Below are positions 16,662 through 29,278 of a stretch of DNA of 64,000 nt, piece after piece (position 1 is the stretch's first letter; each line of letters opens with the position of its first letter). Below the pieces are notes generated by a model. That model was not told the origin of the DNA, ran no database searches, and saw nothing but the letters and a program-made list of their open reading frames with translations. The translations under genes and the position numbers were made by a program. Source of the DNA: Micromonospora polyrhachis (GTDB lineage: Bacteria > Actinomycetota > Actinomycetes > Mycobacteriales > Micromonosporaceae); the NCBI RefSeq assembly GCF_014203835.1, contig NZ_JACHJW010000001.1, forward strand, positions 2,221,176-2,285,175, written 5' to 3'.

Positions 16662-19133
16662 ATGACCAGCAGCGGATCGGCGATGCCCCGCAGGCCGATC
16701 CGTGCCAGGATCGCCACGCAGATCCAGCTTGCCACCGGTGGCGGCGGCGTGACCCGGTTGGAGCTCTTCCTCGACCTGGTCTTCGTGTACGCCTTCCTCA
16801 ACGTCACCAACCTGATGTCGGAAAACCTGAATCCCCGCGGTCTGCTTCAGGGGGCGTTGGTGGTGCTGCTGCTCTGGCGGTGCTGGATCTCATGCGCCTG
16901 GCTCGGCAACGTCATCCAACTGGATCGCGGTCTACTACCACCGATCATGGTCATGCTGACCACGGCGATCCTACTGATCAGCATTGCCATCCCGGAGGCG
17001 TTCACCGACCAGCCCGGCGGCCTGCCTGGTCCGCTCGTCTTCGCCATCAGTTTCCTACTGGTGCGCCTGGTCGTACTGGTGCTCGCGACGGAGGCGCAGC
17101 GGGACAGCATGCATAGGCGTGGGTCCCTCCTACGGGCCTGGACGCCAGTGGCAGGCAGCGCGTCGTTGCTGCTGCTCGCCGCCCTGCTGCCCGCGCACCT
17201 GCCCCCGAGCAGCAACCGAGAGCAGATCCGGCTGGCACTCTTCCTGGCTGCCACTGTCGTCGACTACATCAGCACGTGGAACGTTGGTGCGGGCAGTTGG
17301 CAGGTCGTCTCGACGCGACACTGGGCCGAACGGCACAGCCTGATCATGCTGATCGCGCTGGGCGAGACGATCATCTCGATCGGTACCAGTCGCGGTCTGG
17401 TCGGGGATCCGCCGATCACCTGGTCGGTCATTGGCGGCTCACTGCTGGCCATCGTCATCGTGGCCGTGCTGTGGTGGACCTACTTCGACATCGCCAGACC
17501 CGCCGTCGAGCAGGCGCTGGAACAGGCGTCTGGAGTCGCCAGATCACTGTTGGGTCGCGACGCCTACGTTCTGCTGCACCTGCCGATGATCGGTGGCCTC
17601 ATCCTGCTTTCGCTCGGCTTCAAGCATGGCCTGAGCGCGACCGAGGGCACCACCGCACACGACTGGGACGCGTTGAGCACGGTCATCCTCTACAGCGGGG
17701 TCGGTCTCTACCTGCTCGGGCTGTTCGCCCTTGAGTGGCGTTCCATCCGCCTGGCCGGGCGTAGTCCGTTGCTCGGCATCGTTCTGGTCTCCGCTCTGCT
17801 CCCACTCGCCATCCGCCTGCCCGTGTTGGGTGCCCTGGCGCTGCTGGCGGCGGCCACCACCAGCCTGGTGGTGGCCGACCGCACCGTCTTCCGCCGCCGG
17901 CACCGCTCACTACACGAAGTGATCACGCCTACGGAGATCCAGGGCACCGACATCACGCCCAAGGAACTCTTCTTCGACCTGGTGTTCGTATACACGTTCA
18001 TCCAGGTCATAGTCCTCATGGCCCGGCAACCATCCGTGGTCGGGTTGGTCCACGGGTTGACGGTCCTCGCTCTGTTGTGGTGGGTGTGGTGTCACTACGC
18101 CTGGTTGGGCAGCGCGGTACGGAGCGAGTCCGGCCCGGTACGGCTGGCGGTGCTGGTCATCGTGGCGCTGACCCTGGTGCTCGGGCTCGCCATCCCGCAG
18201 GCGTTCAGCCACGTCTCGGGCGGGCTACCCGGTCCGCTCATCGTGGTGACCTGCTACCTGCTGCTCCGCATCCTGCACATCAGCTCGTTCTGGCTGGTCG
18301 CACGGCGGAATCCGGGGTTACGCAGAAAGGTGTTGCGGGCCGCCGTCCCGGCGGCAGTGGCCGTGGCCCTGCTGCTCTACTCCGTACTGGCCTTTCCGCC
18401 GGCAGACGAGCCCGCCTCGATCAGTCCGATCGGGACGGTCCTCTGGGTCACGGCCGCCCTCGTGGAACTCGGTGGAGGTTACCTGGTCGGACGCACCAAC
18501 TGGCAGATCCGCTCGGTCGAGCACTGGACCGAGCGGTACGCCCTGATCATCCTCATCGCGTTCGGCGAGGTCGTCATCTCGACGGGACTGGCCGTGGCCG
18601 ATCAGCCGATCTCCGGGCCGGTCACCATCGCCATCACGCTCAGCGTCCTCATGTTGTCCACCCTCTGGTGGGTGTACTTCGGCATCGATGCCATCCTCGG
18701 ACAGCGGATCATCGAGACCCGGACCGGCCTGGCCCAGTGGGCGCTGGCCCGAGACGCCTACACCTACCTACACCTGCCCATGGTCGTCGGGTTGGTGTCG
18801 TTGGCCTACGGTCTGCGCACCACCCTGGCACTGGTGGCGGACCGGCCCGACGCGGGATCGACGCCCTTGGGGCACGTCACCCTCTTCGGTGGAGTGGTCG
18901 TCTATCTTCTCGCCGACCAACTGTTCTGGTGGCGTATCCAACGTCCGGTGCGTTGGGTGCGCGTGGGCGGGGCACTGCTCGTGGCGACCCTGACGCCGGC
19001 AACGATGCCCCTGCCTGCGCTCTGGGCACTGGGCCTGCTCACCACCGTCAGCATCGGCCTCGTCATGATCGACTCGATTCGTTCCACCGGGCTTCGCCGG
19101 GCACTGTACGAGCCGCCCACCCAGACCCGATGA
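16662..19133 (+). CDS. double-length low-temperature-requirement A (LtrA) membrane protein
   Basis: An 823-residue polytopic membrane protein made of two LtrA-like halves of about 410 residues. Each half starts with the same signature: RLELFLDLVFVYAFLNVTNL at about residue 32 and KELFFDLVFVYTFIQVIVLM at about residue 430. Each also carries its own copy of later motifs (IPEAFTDQPGGLPGPL and IPQAFSHVSGGLPGPL; LIMLIALGETIIS and LIILIAFGEVVIS). LtrA is named from Listeria cold growth; its activity is not known. Usual length is about 380-420 residues, so this is an internal duplication or fusion. A TTGACA lies just upstream (16646-16651). Confidence 0.88.
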   Translation: MTSSGSAMPRRPIRARIATQIQLATGGGGVTRLELFLDLVFVYAFLNVTNLMSENLNPRGLLQGALVVLLLWRCWISCAWLGNVIQLDRGLLPPIMVMLTTAILLISIAIPEAFTDQPGGLPGPLVFAISFLLVRLVVLVLATEAQRDSMHRRGSLLRAWTPVAGSASLLLLAALLPAHLPPSSNREQIRLALFLAATVVDYISTWNVGAGSWQVVSTRHWAERHSLIMLIALGETIISIGTSRGLVGDPPITWSVIGGSLLAIVIVAVLWWTYFDIARPAVEQALEQASGVARSLLGRDAYVLLHLPMIGGLILLSLGFKHGLSATEGTTAHDWDALSTVILYSGVGLYLLGLFALEWRSIRLAGRSPLLGIVLVSALLPLAIRLPVLGALALLAAATTSLVVADRTVFRRRHRSLHEVITPTEIQGTDITPKELFFDLVFVYTFIQVIVLMARQPSVVGLVHGLTVLALLWWVWCHYAWLGSAVRSESGPVRLAVLVIVALTLVLGLAIPQAFSHVSGGLPGPLIVVTCYLLLRILHISSFWLVARRNPGLRRKVLRAAVPAAVAVALLLYSVLAFPPADEPASISPIGTVLWVTAALVELGGGYLVGRTNWQIRSVEHWTERYALIILIAFGEVVISTGLAVADQPISGPVTIAITLSVLMLSTLWWVYFGIDAILGQRIIETRTGLAQWALARDAYTYLHLPMVVGLVSLAYGLRTTLALVADRPDAGSTPLGHVTLFGGVVVYLLADQLFWWRIQRPVRWVRVGGALLVATLTPATMPLPALWALGLLTTVSIGLVMIDSIRSTGLRRALYEPPTQTR

Positions 19134-19162
19134 ACGACGCCGTCCACGCCGACATCACGTGA

Positions 19163-20020
19163 TCATCTGGCGCGTCCGTGTGCCGCGAGGGTGGCGAGGG
19201 CGCGCAGCGTGACACTGCCCCGCCACTCCACACGCTGTCCCGGGGACCAGTCGAGCCAGTCGAACATCCAGCCGCCGTCCGCCAGTTGGTCAGTCTCAAG
19301 CCGGTCCAACTCCGCGTCGATGTGCTCCGGTGCAAACAGGGCCCGGCTGCGCAGGTGCGGCCGTGGCGAAAGCACGAGCGCGGTGAGGCGCTCGTCCTCG
19401 GTGCCACCGGGGACGGGGATGGTGCCGTCGTTCCCAATCTTGGGCCGGAGCGATGCGATGGCCGCACGGGCGCGATCCTCGTCCGGTTCGTGGTCGAGGA
19501 AGTCGAGAGCGAACTTGACCCAGTAGGCGTCGAGCTGGTCCGGGCGATCGATCCGGGACCAGCACCAGGACCTTGCGACGTCGAGCCAGGGGGTCTGGAC
19601 GCCGGCTCGGGTCAGGATGGACGCGACCCCGAACGTGATGAACGAACCGTCCGGGTTCGGTGTCATCCAGGGTGCGTGCGGATGGTCGGCCGCAGTGGGC
19701 AGGACGAAGGGCAGCGCCCCGTCCGGACGGGCGTTGCGGGCGGCCCAGTTCGCCGCCTGGATCACCATGGAATCATCCAGGGCGTCGACCTCGGCGAGCA
19801 CCTCGAGCGCGTGCAGCGTGGCAGTCGGCTGGCTCGCGGGATCCCGGACGTCGGGTTCCAGAGCATGGCCGAAGCCGTGGTCGGGGTTCTGATAGGCGCG
19901 TAGTGCCGTGCGCACCGGTTCGACCGGGGCACCGTGAAGAAGCACCGCGAGTCGGTGCCGGTCCAGCAGACGGGCGGTGTCGTGGATGAACCGTTCGGCA
20001 GCAGCGATGTCGGTGGGCAT
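19163..20020 (-). CDS. hypothetical protein resembling prenyltransferase/terpene-cyclase repeat proteins
   Basis: A 285-residue soluble protein. Motifs NPDHGFGHALEPDV and LADGGWMFDW resemble the QW-type repeats of the prenyltransferase/squalene oxidase alpha-toroid fold; the catalytic Asp-rich motif of cyclases (DXDD) is not seen. The likely fold is an alpha/alpha barrel; function not assigned. ATG at 20020 is used; GTG four codons upstream is possible. It is convergent with the double LtrA gene. Confidence 0.65.
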   Translation of the reverse strand: MPTDIAAAERFIHDTARLLDRHRLAVLLHGAPVEPVRTALRAYQNPDHGFGHALEPDVRDPASQPTATLHALEVLAEVDALDDSMVIQAANWAARNARPDGALPFVLPTAADHPHAPWMTPNPDGSFITFGVASILTRAGVQTPWLDVARSWCWSRIDRPDQLDAYWVKFALDFLDHEPDEDRARAAIASLRPKIGNDGTIPVPGGTEDERLTALVLSPRPHLRSRALFAPEHIDAELDRLETDQLADGGWMFDWLDWSPGQRVEWRGSVTLRALATLAAHGRAR

Positions 20021-20212
20021 GACACCCAACACTAGGCGGATCCGTCTGTTGGATCTTGAAAGATTCGGACAGGCGGCGGGCCGGTGATTTGAGCACGCGC
20101 TGCGTCAGTCCATCCGGACGTCCCGACCCCAGACACCGACGGCCGAAGACGCCGACGGCCGGCGACCCGCTCTCGCTGACGCGAACGACGGGCTGCCGGC
20201 CGGGAACGGACG

Positions 20213-21331
20213 TCAGCGGTCAAGGACGAGCCCCACCTTCTGGAACTCCTTCAGGTCGCGGTAGCCACACTTGGCCATCGCCCGGCGCAGCCCGCCGAAG
20301 AGGTTGAGCTGGCCGTCCGGCTCGTCGGCCGGGCCGTAGAGCAGCTTCTCCATCGACCCGAGCGGCTGGTCGGCGGTGCCGAAGGCACCCCGGGGCAGCT
20401 TCGGGTGGCTAGCGGCCGGGTGCCACCAGGCACCGCCCGCCGGGGCCTCCTCGCAGAGCGACAGCGGCTCGCCGAGCATCACCGCGTCGGCACCACAGCC
20501 CAGCGCCTTGGCGATGTCGCCGGAGGTACGCAGGTCGCCGTCGGCGATCAGGTGCACGTAGCGGCCACCGGTCTCGTCGAGATAGTCACGCCGGGCCGCC
20601 GCCGCGTCGGCAATGGCGGTGGCCATCGGCACCCGGATGCCGAGTACCGACTCGGTGGTGGACCACTCGTCGCCGCCCAGGCCGACGATCACGCCGGCCG
20701 CACCGGTCCGCATCAGGTGCAGCGCCGTCTTGTAGTCGGTACACCCACCGGCGATGACCGGCAGGTCCAGGTCGGCGATGAACTCCTTGAGGTTGAGCGG
20801 CTCGTCGGTGGTGGAGACGTGCTCGGCGGAGACGATCGTGCCCTGGATCACCAGGATGTCGACCCCGGCGTCGAGGATCACCGGGGCGAGCGCGAGGGTG
20901 TGCTGCGGGGAGACCCGTACGGCGACCGTGCCGCCGCCCTCGCGAAGCTGACGTACCCGCTCGGTGATCAGCTCGGGCCGGATCGGCTCGGCGTACACCT
21001 CCTGCAACCGACGGGTGGCCGGGGCCTCCTCGGGCAGGGCCGCCAGCTCCTCCAGGATCTTGGTCGGGTCCTCGTAGCGGGTCCAGAGACCCTCGACGTT
21101 GAGCACCCCGAGCCCGCCGAGCTGGCCCAGCCGTACGGCCGAGGCCGGGCTCATCGTCGCGTCGGAGGGATGCCCGACGCAGGGGATTCCGAACGGGTAC
21201 GCGTCGAGCTGCCAGGCCGTGGAGACGTCGTCCACGTCCCGGGTCCGGCGGCTCGGCACGATCGCGACATCGTCCAGGTGGTAGCCGCGTTGCGCGGTCT
21301 TCCCCAGCCCGATCTCTACCACGTCACGCAT
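20213..21331 (-). CDS. guaB3: GuaB3-family IMP dehydrogenase-related protein
   Basis: A 372-residue TIM-barrel protein of the IMPDH/GMP reductase superfamily, without CBS domains. The family-specific C-terminal segments VPMATAIADAAAARRDYLDE and GYRDLKEFQKVGL are typical of GuaB3. The active-site loop of true IMPDH (GPGXXCTTR) is replaced by GLGGDEWSTTESVLG, which has no Cys, so it should not act by the covalent Cys mechanism. Recent work on other GuaB3 proteins indicates GMP reductase activity (known from family, not shown here). It lies 31 bp downstream of guaB on the same strand, so the two form an operon. Confidence 0.93.
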   Translation of the reverse strand: MRDVVEIGLGKTAQRGYHLDDVAIVPSRRTRDVDDVSTAWQLDAYPFGIPCVGHPSDATMSPASAVRLGQLGGLGVLNVEGLWTRYEDPTKILEELAALPEEAPATRRLQEVYAEPIRPELITERVRQLREGGGTVAVRVSPQHTLALAPVILDAGVDILVIQGTIVSAEHVSTTDEPLNLKEFIADLDLPVIAGGCTDYKTALHLMRTGAAGVIVGLGGDEWSTTESVLGIRVPMATAIADAAAARRDYLDETGGRYVHLIADGDLRTSGDIAKALGCGADAVMLGEPLSLCEEAPAGGAWWHPAASHPKLPRGAFGTADQPLGSMEKLLYGPADEPDGQLNLFGGLRRAMAKCGYRDLKEFQKVGLVLDR

Positions 21332-21362
21332 GAGTCACTCCAGGTGTGAGGGGGGCAGTGGT

Positions 21363-22952
<1,590 letters not shown>

Positions 22953-23028
22953 TCACGTGCCGTAGTGGATCATCGCCCGGCCGGAGCGGGCGACGCGATG
23001 GTTCATCGTACCCAGTGAGCTGGGGCGC

Positions 23029-23054
23029 GTCGGCGGGCGGCAAGGCCCGCCGAC
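23029..23054. promoter_or_regulatory. perfect 10-bp hairpin between guaB and the DUF5319 gene
   Basis: GTCGGCGGGC (23029-23038) and GCCCGCCGAC (23045-23054) pair perfectly around a 6-nt loop in the 214-bp divergent region, 110 bp from guaB and 80 bp from the other start. There is no T-tract. Confidence 0.35.
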
Positions 23055-23133
23055 CGGTGGGGCTGGCTCCGACGCCACGGGCACCCGACCGACGGGTACG
23101 CACACCAGCCGGGGTTACGACTACGGTGGGGGG

Positions 23134-23535
23134 GTGCACGACGAGCCGATCGATCCGTTCAACGGCGACCCCGCCGATCCGTCAGCGGGCTTGGACGACG
23201 CCGTCGGCGACGCCCCGCTCGAACCACTGACCGAGAGCGAGCGGCAGGACGTACTGGAGGACCTCGCCGACCTGGAGGTCTACCAGGCGCTGCTGGGTCC
23301 ATCCGGCATCCGTGGACTGGTGATCGAGTGCGAGGACTGCCGAGAGCCACACTACTTCGACTGGGATCTGCTGCGCGGCAATCTCCGGCATCTGCTCAAC
23401 TCGGGCCGCCCCCGAGTGCACGAGCCGGCCTTTGATCCGGACCCGGACCACTATGTGAGCTGGGAGTACGCCCGCGGCTACGCCGACGGCGTACACGACA
23501 CCCTGGCCGAGGGCACCGACGACGGCGAGAGCTGA
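23134..23535 (+). CDS. DUF5319 family protein
   Basis: A 133-residue acidic protein of unknown function, conserved beside guaB in actinobacteria. It starts with GTG at 23134 after a G-rich stretch. Visible features are the acidic N-terminus, the pair IECEDCREPHYFDWD (two Cys in CXXC-like spacing near a His) and SWEYARGYADG. The conserved position next to guaB is the main identification. Confidence 0.85.
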   Translation: MHDEPIDPFNGDPADPSAGLDDAVGDAPLEPLTESERQDVLEDLADLEVYQALLGPSGIRGLVIECEDCREPHYFDWDLLRGNLRHLLNSGRPRVHEPAFDPDPDHYVSWEYARGYADGVHDTLAEGTDDGES

Positions 23536-23584
23536 TCCGAGACTTCCGGTGTGCCGGCACCAAGGCACCGCGGGCCACCGACGG

Positions 23585-24760
23585 TCAGGCGACCAGTCCG
23601 GCCCGGAAACCCGCCGCCACCGCGTGCGCCCGATCCCGGGCCCCGAGCTTGCGGAACAGTCGACGGGCGTGCGTCTTCACGGTGTCCTCCGAGACGTAGA
23701 GTTCCCGGCCGATCTCCGCGTTGCTCTTACCGTCGGCCATCCCCAGCAACACCTGCATCTCGCGCTCGGTCAGCACCAGGTGCCGAGCGGCAGGCGTACC
23801 CTGCTCGGACCGGCCGACATCACCGGCGGCGGGGTTCTTCCCGACACGGGCGGCGCCGGACCGGCCATCGGCAGCGGTGGCCTGGGGTTCCGCCGCCCCG
23901 GCCGACGACGGACCGACTTCTGCCGGGTGTTCACCGTCACTGCCGGGGTCGTCACCCCGCTGGACCGGTACGACTCCGGGCACCCCCGGTTGACCGCCGC
24001 CGGCCTTGCCCACCGACCCGGCCCCCGCCCCCACCGGCGGGCCGGCCCGCCCGGGCAGATGAACGTTCGCCGGATCGGTGCCGACGGGCGGGACGGCACC
24101 GCCGCGCGGCGGTGTACCGGTTTCCGAACCGATCGCCCCCGGGCGGGCCACCACCCAGGCCACGGCCCCTGGCCGCTGTTCGGTGCCGGGCCGCTGGCCG
24201 GCGTCCGGGCGCTGCTCGGCAACGGATCGGCCGGCGTCCAGACGCTCGTCCCCGCTCAGACGCCGGGCGGCATCCGGACGCTGGCCGGTGGTGCGGGCCC
24301 GGGCCGCCGGGTTGGCGAGTTCGCCCGGCACCGCCGCCCCGGCGACGGTGGGCAGCGCGGCCCCGTCCCGGCCGGTCCCGCGGATGGCCCGGCCCCGGGC
24401 GGCGAGCAGCATGATGGCCTTGGCCACCACGCTGACCAGGTCATGGTCCCCGCCCTGGATCAGGCCCCGCGCCCCGGCGGCGATGGCGGCCGAGGCCACC
24501 CCTGGCTCTTCCGTGCCGAACAGCAGAATCGCTGCTCCGGGAGCCCGGGCCAGGACGCGTCGGGTGAACCCCACACTGTCCGGCCGGGTGAGGGCGGTGT
24601 CGGCCAGGACCACGTCAGGTGGTCGCTCGGCGAGCCGCAGCATCACCTCGGGATCAGACACTGCGGTACGGACAGCGGCGGCCAACCCGAGCCGGGCGGC
24701 GGCGGAAGCGACATTCTGCGCCGCGAGCGATGTCCGGACGCAGACGAGAACTGTACGCAC
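23585..24760 (-). CDS. bldM: BldM-like atypical response regulator with long low-complexity linker
   Basis: A 391-residue transcription factor. The C-terminal LuxR-type HTH (REMQVLLGMADGKSNAEIGR, VSEDTVKTHARRLFRKLGAR, RAHAVAAGFRAGLV) matches Streptomyces BldM closely from memory. The N-terminal ~120 residues are a receiver fold with a possible Asp in VVLADTALTRPD, but the acidic pair and the conserved Lys are missing (LVCVRTSLAAQ; GLIQGG), so phosphorylation is unlikely. Between them lies a Gly/Ala/Pro/Arg-rich linker of about 200 residues; BldM itself is only about 200 residues long in total. GTG at 24760 follows a GGAG-rich SD. It is divergent from whiD, as bldM is in Streptomyces. Gene symbol is by homology and position. 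Confidence 0.82.
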   Translation of the reverse strand: MRTVLVCVRTSLAAQNVASAAARLGLAAAVRTAVSDPEVMLRLAERPPDVVLADTALTRPDSVGFTRRVLARAPGAAILLFGTEEPGVASAAIAAGARGLIQGGDHDLVSVVAKAIMLLAARGRAIRGTGRDGAALPTVAGAAVPGELANPAARARTTGQRPDAARRLSGDERLDAGRSVAEQRPDAGQRPGTEQRPGAVAWVVARPGAIGSETGTPPRGGAVPPVGTDPANVHLPGRAGPPVGAGAGSVGKAGGGQPGVPGVVPVQRGDDPGSDGEHPAEVGPSSAGAAEPQATAADGRSGAARVGKNPAAGDVGRSEQGTPAARHLVLTEREMQVLLGMADGKSNAEIGRELYVSEDTVKTHARRLFRKLGARDRAHAVAAGFRAGLVA

Positions 24761-25098
24761 GGTGCTCTCCTCTCCTCAAGGAGGAGACCACGGCAGGCTT
24801 TGATCATGACGAGTTTCCGCGCGATGAACGACAGAATTTTCGGCCTTTGCGCACATCAGCCAGTTTTCAGCCGATTCGTCAGTAGATGCACCGGTTGCTG
24901 GCATCGTTTTCTTGGGCGGCTGCGCGGGTTCCCGGCGGAGACGTGTGAGCCGGCGGCGTACTGGGTAACGCGAAGGCCAGCCAGGAAAGTGTCGCCGGAC
25001 CAGCCAGGAAGTCGGTACGCGCCCCGCGCGGGCCGCCGTCCCGGCATCCCGACCTCGGGTCGCCGGGGTCCCGCGCTCACCGTCGAAGGAAGGTGCTG
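24761..25098. promoter_or_regulatory. 338-bp divergent regulatory region between bldM-like gene and whiD
   Basis: AT-richer than its flanks in its first 110 bp (GAATTTTCGG, CAGTTTTCAG, GTTTTC near 24834-24911). Each start has an SD (GGAG-rich for the bldM-like gene, GAAGGAAGG at 25085-25093 for whiD). It must hold both promoters, but no consensus -10/-35 or clear WhiG-type site could be fixed by eye. Confidence 0.5.
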
Positions 25099-25494
25099 AT
25101 GTCGGACGTACGCAGACTGCCCGGACCCATCGTTGACCTGTGGGAGTGGCAGCGGCTCGGTGCCTGTCGGGGCCGGGACAGCGCCCAGTTCTTCCACCCG
25201 GACGGCGAGCGGGGCGCCTCCCGCAACCGCCGGGAGACAAACGCGAAGACGGTCTGTGTGACCTGCCCGGTACGCGCCGAGTGCGCCGCGCACGCGCTCG
25301 CCGTGCGGGAGCCGTACGGCGTCTGGGGCGGGTTCAGCGAATCGGAACGACTCCGGTTGCTCGCCATGGGCTGGGAGGATCTCGCCGACCGGCGGCGTAG
25401 CCGGGTGGACATCGCCCGGCTGGAGGCACGACTGGGCAGGCCCCACAAGGCCACGATCCCGGTGCAACGGCAACTACAGGAGCGATCCGCCTGA
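25099..25494 (+). CDS. whiD: WhiB-family iron-sulfur regulator, WhiD/WhiB3 orthologue
   Basis: A 131-residue WhiB-like protein that binds a [4Fe-4S] cluster through four Cys: one in LGACRGRDS, two in VCVTCPVRAEC (CXXC) and the last Cys of that segment. The turn GVWGG and a basic stretch follow, as expected for DNA or sigma-factor contact. The N-terminal half (RLPGPIVDLWEWQ, FFHPDGERGASR, HALAVREPYGVWGG) agrees closely with Streptomyces WhiD, needed for late spore maturation, and Mycobacterium WhiB3. ATG at 25099 has GAAGGAAGG 6 nt upstream; GTG at 25093 is less likely. It lies between the bldM-like gene and groEL, as in both genera. Confidence 0.92.
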   Translation: MSDVRRLPGPIVDLWEWQRLGACRGRDSAQFFHPDGERGASRNRRETNAKTVCVTCPVRAECAAHALAVREPYGVWGGFSESERLRLLAMGWEDLADRRRSRVDIARLEARLGRPHKATIPVQRQLQERSA

Positions 25495-25533
25495 CCAGGG
25501 CGATCCCACGATCGAACGGATCCGCGTGATCAG

Positions 25534-25569
25534 GGGCTCCGGACACGCCAGCGCGTGCCGGAGCCCGTT
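25534..25569 (+). terminator. hairpin terminator between whiD and groEL
   Basis: GGGCTCCGG-A-CACGC pairs with GCGTG-CCGGAGCCC around CAGC (25534-25566, one bulged A), followed by GTTT. It lies between two convergent genes. Confidence 0.75.
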
Positions 25570-25592
25570 TCCGATTACGCGGATCCGGTCTT

Positions 25593-27658
<2,066 letters not shown>

Positions 27659-27794
27659 ACCCTCCTGGGGTACTTGGTTTCTATGCGCCGGCCGTACGTG
27701 CCGGACGGCGTCATCTGCCTCATGCCACCGGGCGGGTCCGTCGTCGCGGGTGCCGGTCCGCCTGGCGTTTAAGCCTCGGACCGGAGCCCGAAGC

Positions 27795-27820
27795 TGGCAC
27801 CCTCGGTTCGAGAGTGCTAA
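27795..27820 (-). promoter_or_regulatory. CIRCE operator (HrcA site), copy 1
   Basis: TGGCACCC-N9-GAGTGCTAA (27795-27820), close to the consensus TTAGCACTC-N9-GAGTGCTAA. The right half-site is perfect. Confidence 0.85.
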
Positions 27821-27840
27821 CGGCAGGTTAGGCCGATGGC

Positions 27841-27866
27841 TGGCACTCCGTCAAGGAGAGTGCCAA
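27841..27866 (-). promoter_or_regulatory. CIRCE operator (HrcA site), copy 2
   Basis: TGGCACTC-N9-GAGTGCCA (27841-27865), a symmetrical variant of the CIRCE consensus. Its centre is 46 bp from that of copy 1. Two operators upstream of groES suggest tight heat-shock repression by HrcA. Confidence 0.88.
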
Positions 27867-27995
27867 CTCTCCCGCCGGCGAGTCGCGCCGATTCACCCGT
27901 CGGCAGCACCGACCCAAACCCCCCGCTACCTGCCCCGATCGTCCCCGACGGGTGCGCCGCCGGTCCGCCCCGTGCTGCCAGCCACAATCGCAGGC

Positions 27996-29246
27996 GTGGA
28001 CCTCGACCAACTAGCCGCACTGCGTACCCCCGATGGTGCGCGTGCCCTGACCGCGGCGGCCGAACTGGCCGGCGGCGACCCGCTCACCGCCGCCAGCGCC
28101 CTGCGCGCGGCCGGCGTCCCCGCCGACCTCGCCGCCGGCGCGCTCACCCAGGCCGAGTTACGCCGCCGGGCGGCCGCCAAGTTCGGCCCGATGGCCGCCG
28201 GGATGTTCTTCACCCGAGCCGGCCTGGAGCAGGCCACCCGGGCCGTGGTCGCCGACCGGCGGGCGGCGCGGCTGCGGGCCGCCGGCGTGACGAGCCTCGC
28301 CGACCTCGGCTGCGGGCTGGGTGCGGACGCGCTCGCCGCCGCCCGGGCCGGCATCCGCGTGTACGGTGTGGAAGCCGACCCGGTCACCGCCGCGATGGCT
28401 GCCGCGAACGCCGAGGCGGCCGGGGTGGCCGACCGATTCACCGTGGAGTGTGGCGACGCCACCGCCTTCGAGGTGGGTCGGGTCGACGCGGTCTTCTGCG
28501 ATCCGGCCCGGCGGCGGGCCGGCACCGGACGCCGGATATTCGACCCGAACGCGTACTCCCCACCGTGGGACTTCATCACCGGACTCATCGCGCGGGTCCC
28601 CCGTACGGTGCTCAAGGTCGCCCCCGGCATCGAGCATGCCCTGATCCCGCCGGGCGCCGAGGCCGAGTGGGTCAGCGTCGACGGTGACCTGGTGGAGGCT
28701 GCCCTCTGGTGCGGCCCGCTCGCCGGATCCCCCCGCCGTGCCACCCTGCTGAGCGGTAAGGGCGGTCCCCTGCCCAGCGAGCCGGGCAGCGCGGCGGGCA
28801 GCGAGCCGGGCAGCGAACCGAGCCAGCTCACCGGCACCGGCACCGTCGACGCGCCGGTCGGGCCGGTCCGCCGCTACCTGTACGACCCGGACCCGGCGGT
28901 GGTCCGCGCCCACCTGGTCGCGGAGTTCGCCGAGACCGTGCATGGTGGGTTGGGCGACCCGAGCATCGCCTATGTCTACGCCGACGAGCCGGTGCCGACC
29001 CCGTACGCGCGCTGCCTGGAGATCACCGACGTGCTGCCGTTCTCCCTCAAGCGACTCCGGGCGCTGCTCCGCGAACGCGGTGTCGGCCGGGTGGAGATTC
29101 TCAAACGCGGCTCGGCGCTGGAGCCGGAACAGCTACGTCGGGATCTTCGGTTGTCCGGGGCCGCCCCCGCCACCGTCGTGCTGACCCGGGTGGCCGGAGC
29201 GCCGACGGTGCTGCTGGGCCACCCCGTCACACCCGCATTTCGGTAG
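27996..29246 (+). CDS. class I SAM-dependent methyltransferase with THUMP-like C-terminal domain
   Basis: A 416-residue protein. The methyltransferase core (about residues 90-230) has the SAM-binding motif LADLGCGLGADALAAA and, after the acidic VYGVEADP, the motif VDAVFCDPARR. The C-terminal part (LPFSLKRLRALLRERGVGRV, EILKRGSALEPEQLRRDL) is the THUMP-like domain of this actinobacterial family, which suggests an RNA substrate. A Gly/Ser/Glu-Pro repeat (SEPGSAAGSEPGSEPS) sits between. GTG at 27996 is chosen because it opens the conserved part; there is no good SD. Convergent-free, it is read away from groES. Confidence 0.82.
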   Translation: MDLDQLAALRTPDGARALTAAAELAGGDPLTAASALRAAGVPADLAAGALTQAELRRRAAAKFGPMAAGMFFTRAGLEQATRAVVADRRAARLRAAGVTSLADLGCGLGADALAAARAGIRVYGVEADPVTAAMAAANAEAAGVADRFTVECGDATAFEVGRVDAVFCDPARRRAGTGRRIFDPNAYSPPWDFITGLIARVPRTVLKVAPGIEHALIPPGAEAEWVSVDGDLVEAALWCGPLAGSPRRATLLSGKGGPLPSEPGSAAGSEPGSEPSQLTGTGTVDAPVGPVRRYLYDPDPAVVRAHLVAEFAETVHGGLGDPSIAYVYADEPVPTPYARCLEITDVLPFSLKRLRALLRERGVGRVEILKRGSALEPEQLRRDLRLSGAAPATVVLTRVAGAPTVLLGHPVTPAFR

Positions 29247-29278
29247 GTCGTCGGCGGGCGCGGGGATAGGGTCCGATC

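Noticed and set aside
24834..24900. WhiG-type promoter (TAAA-N15-GCCGATAA) before whiD
   Set aside because: GCCGATTC is present near 24878 but no TAAA lies at the right distance.
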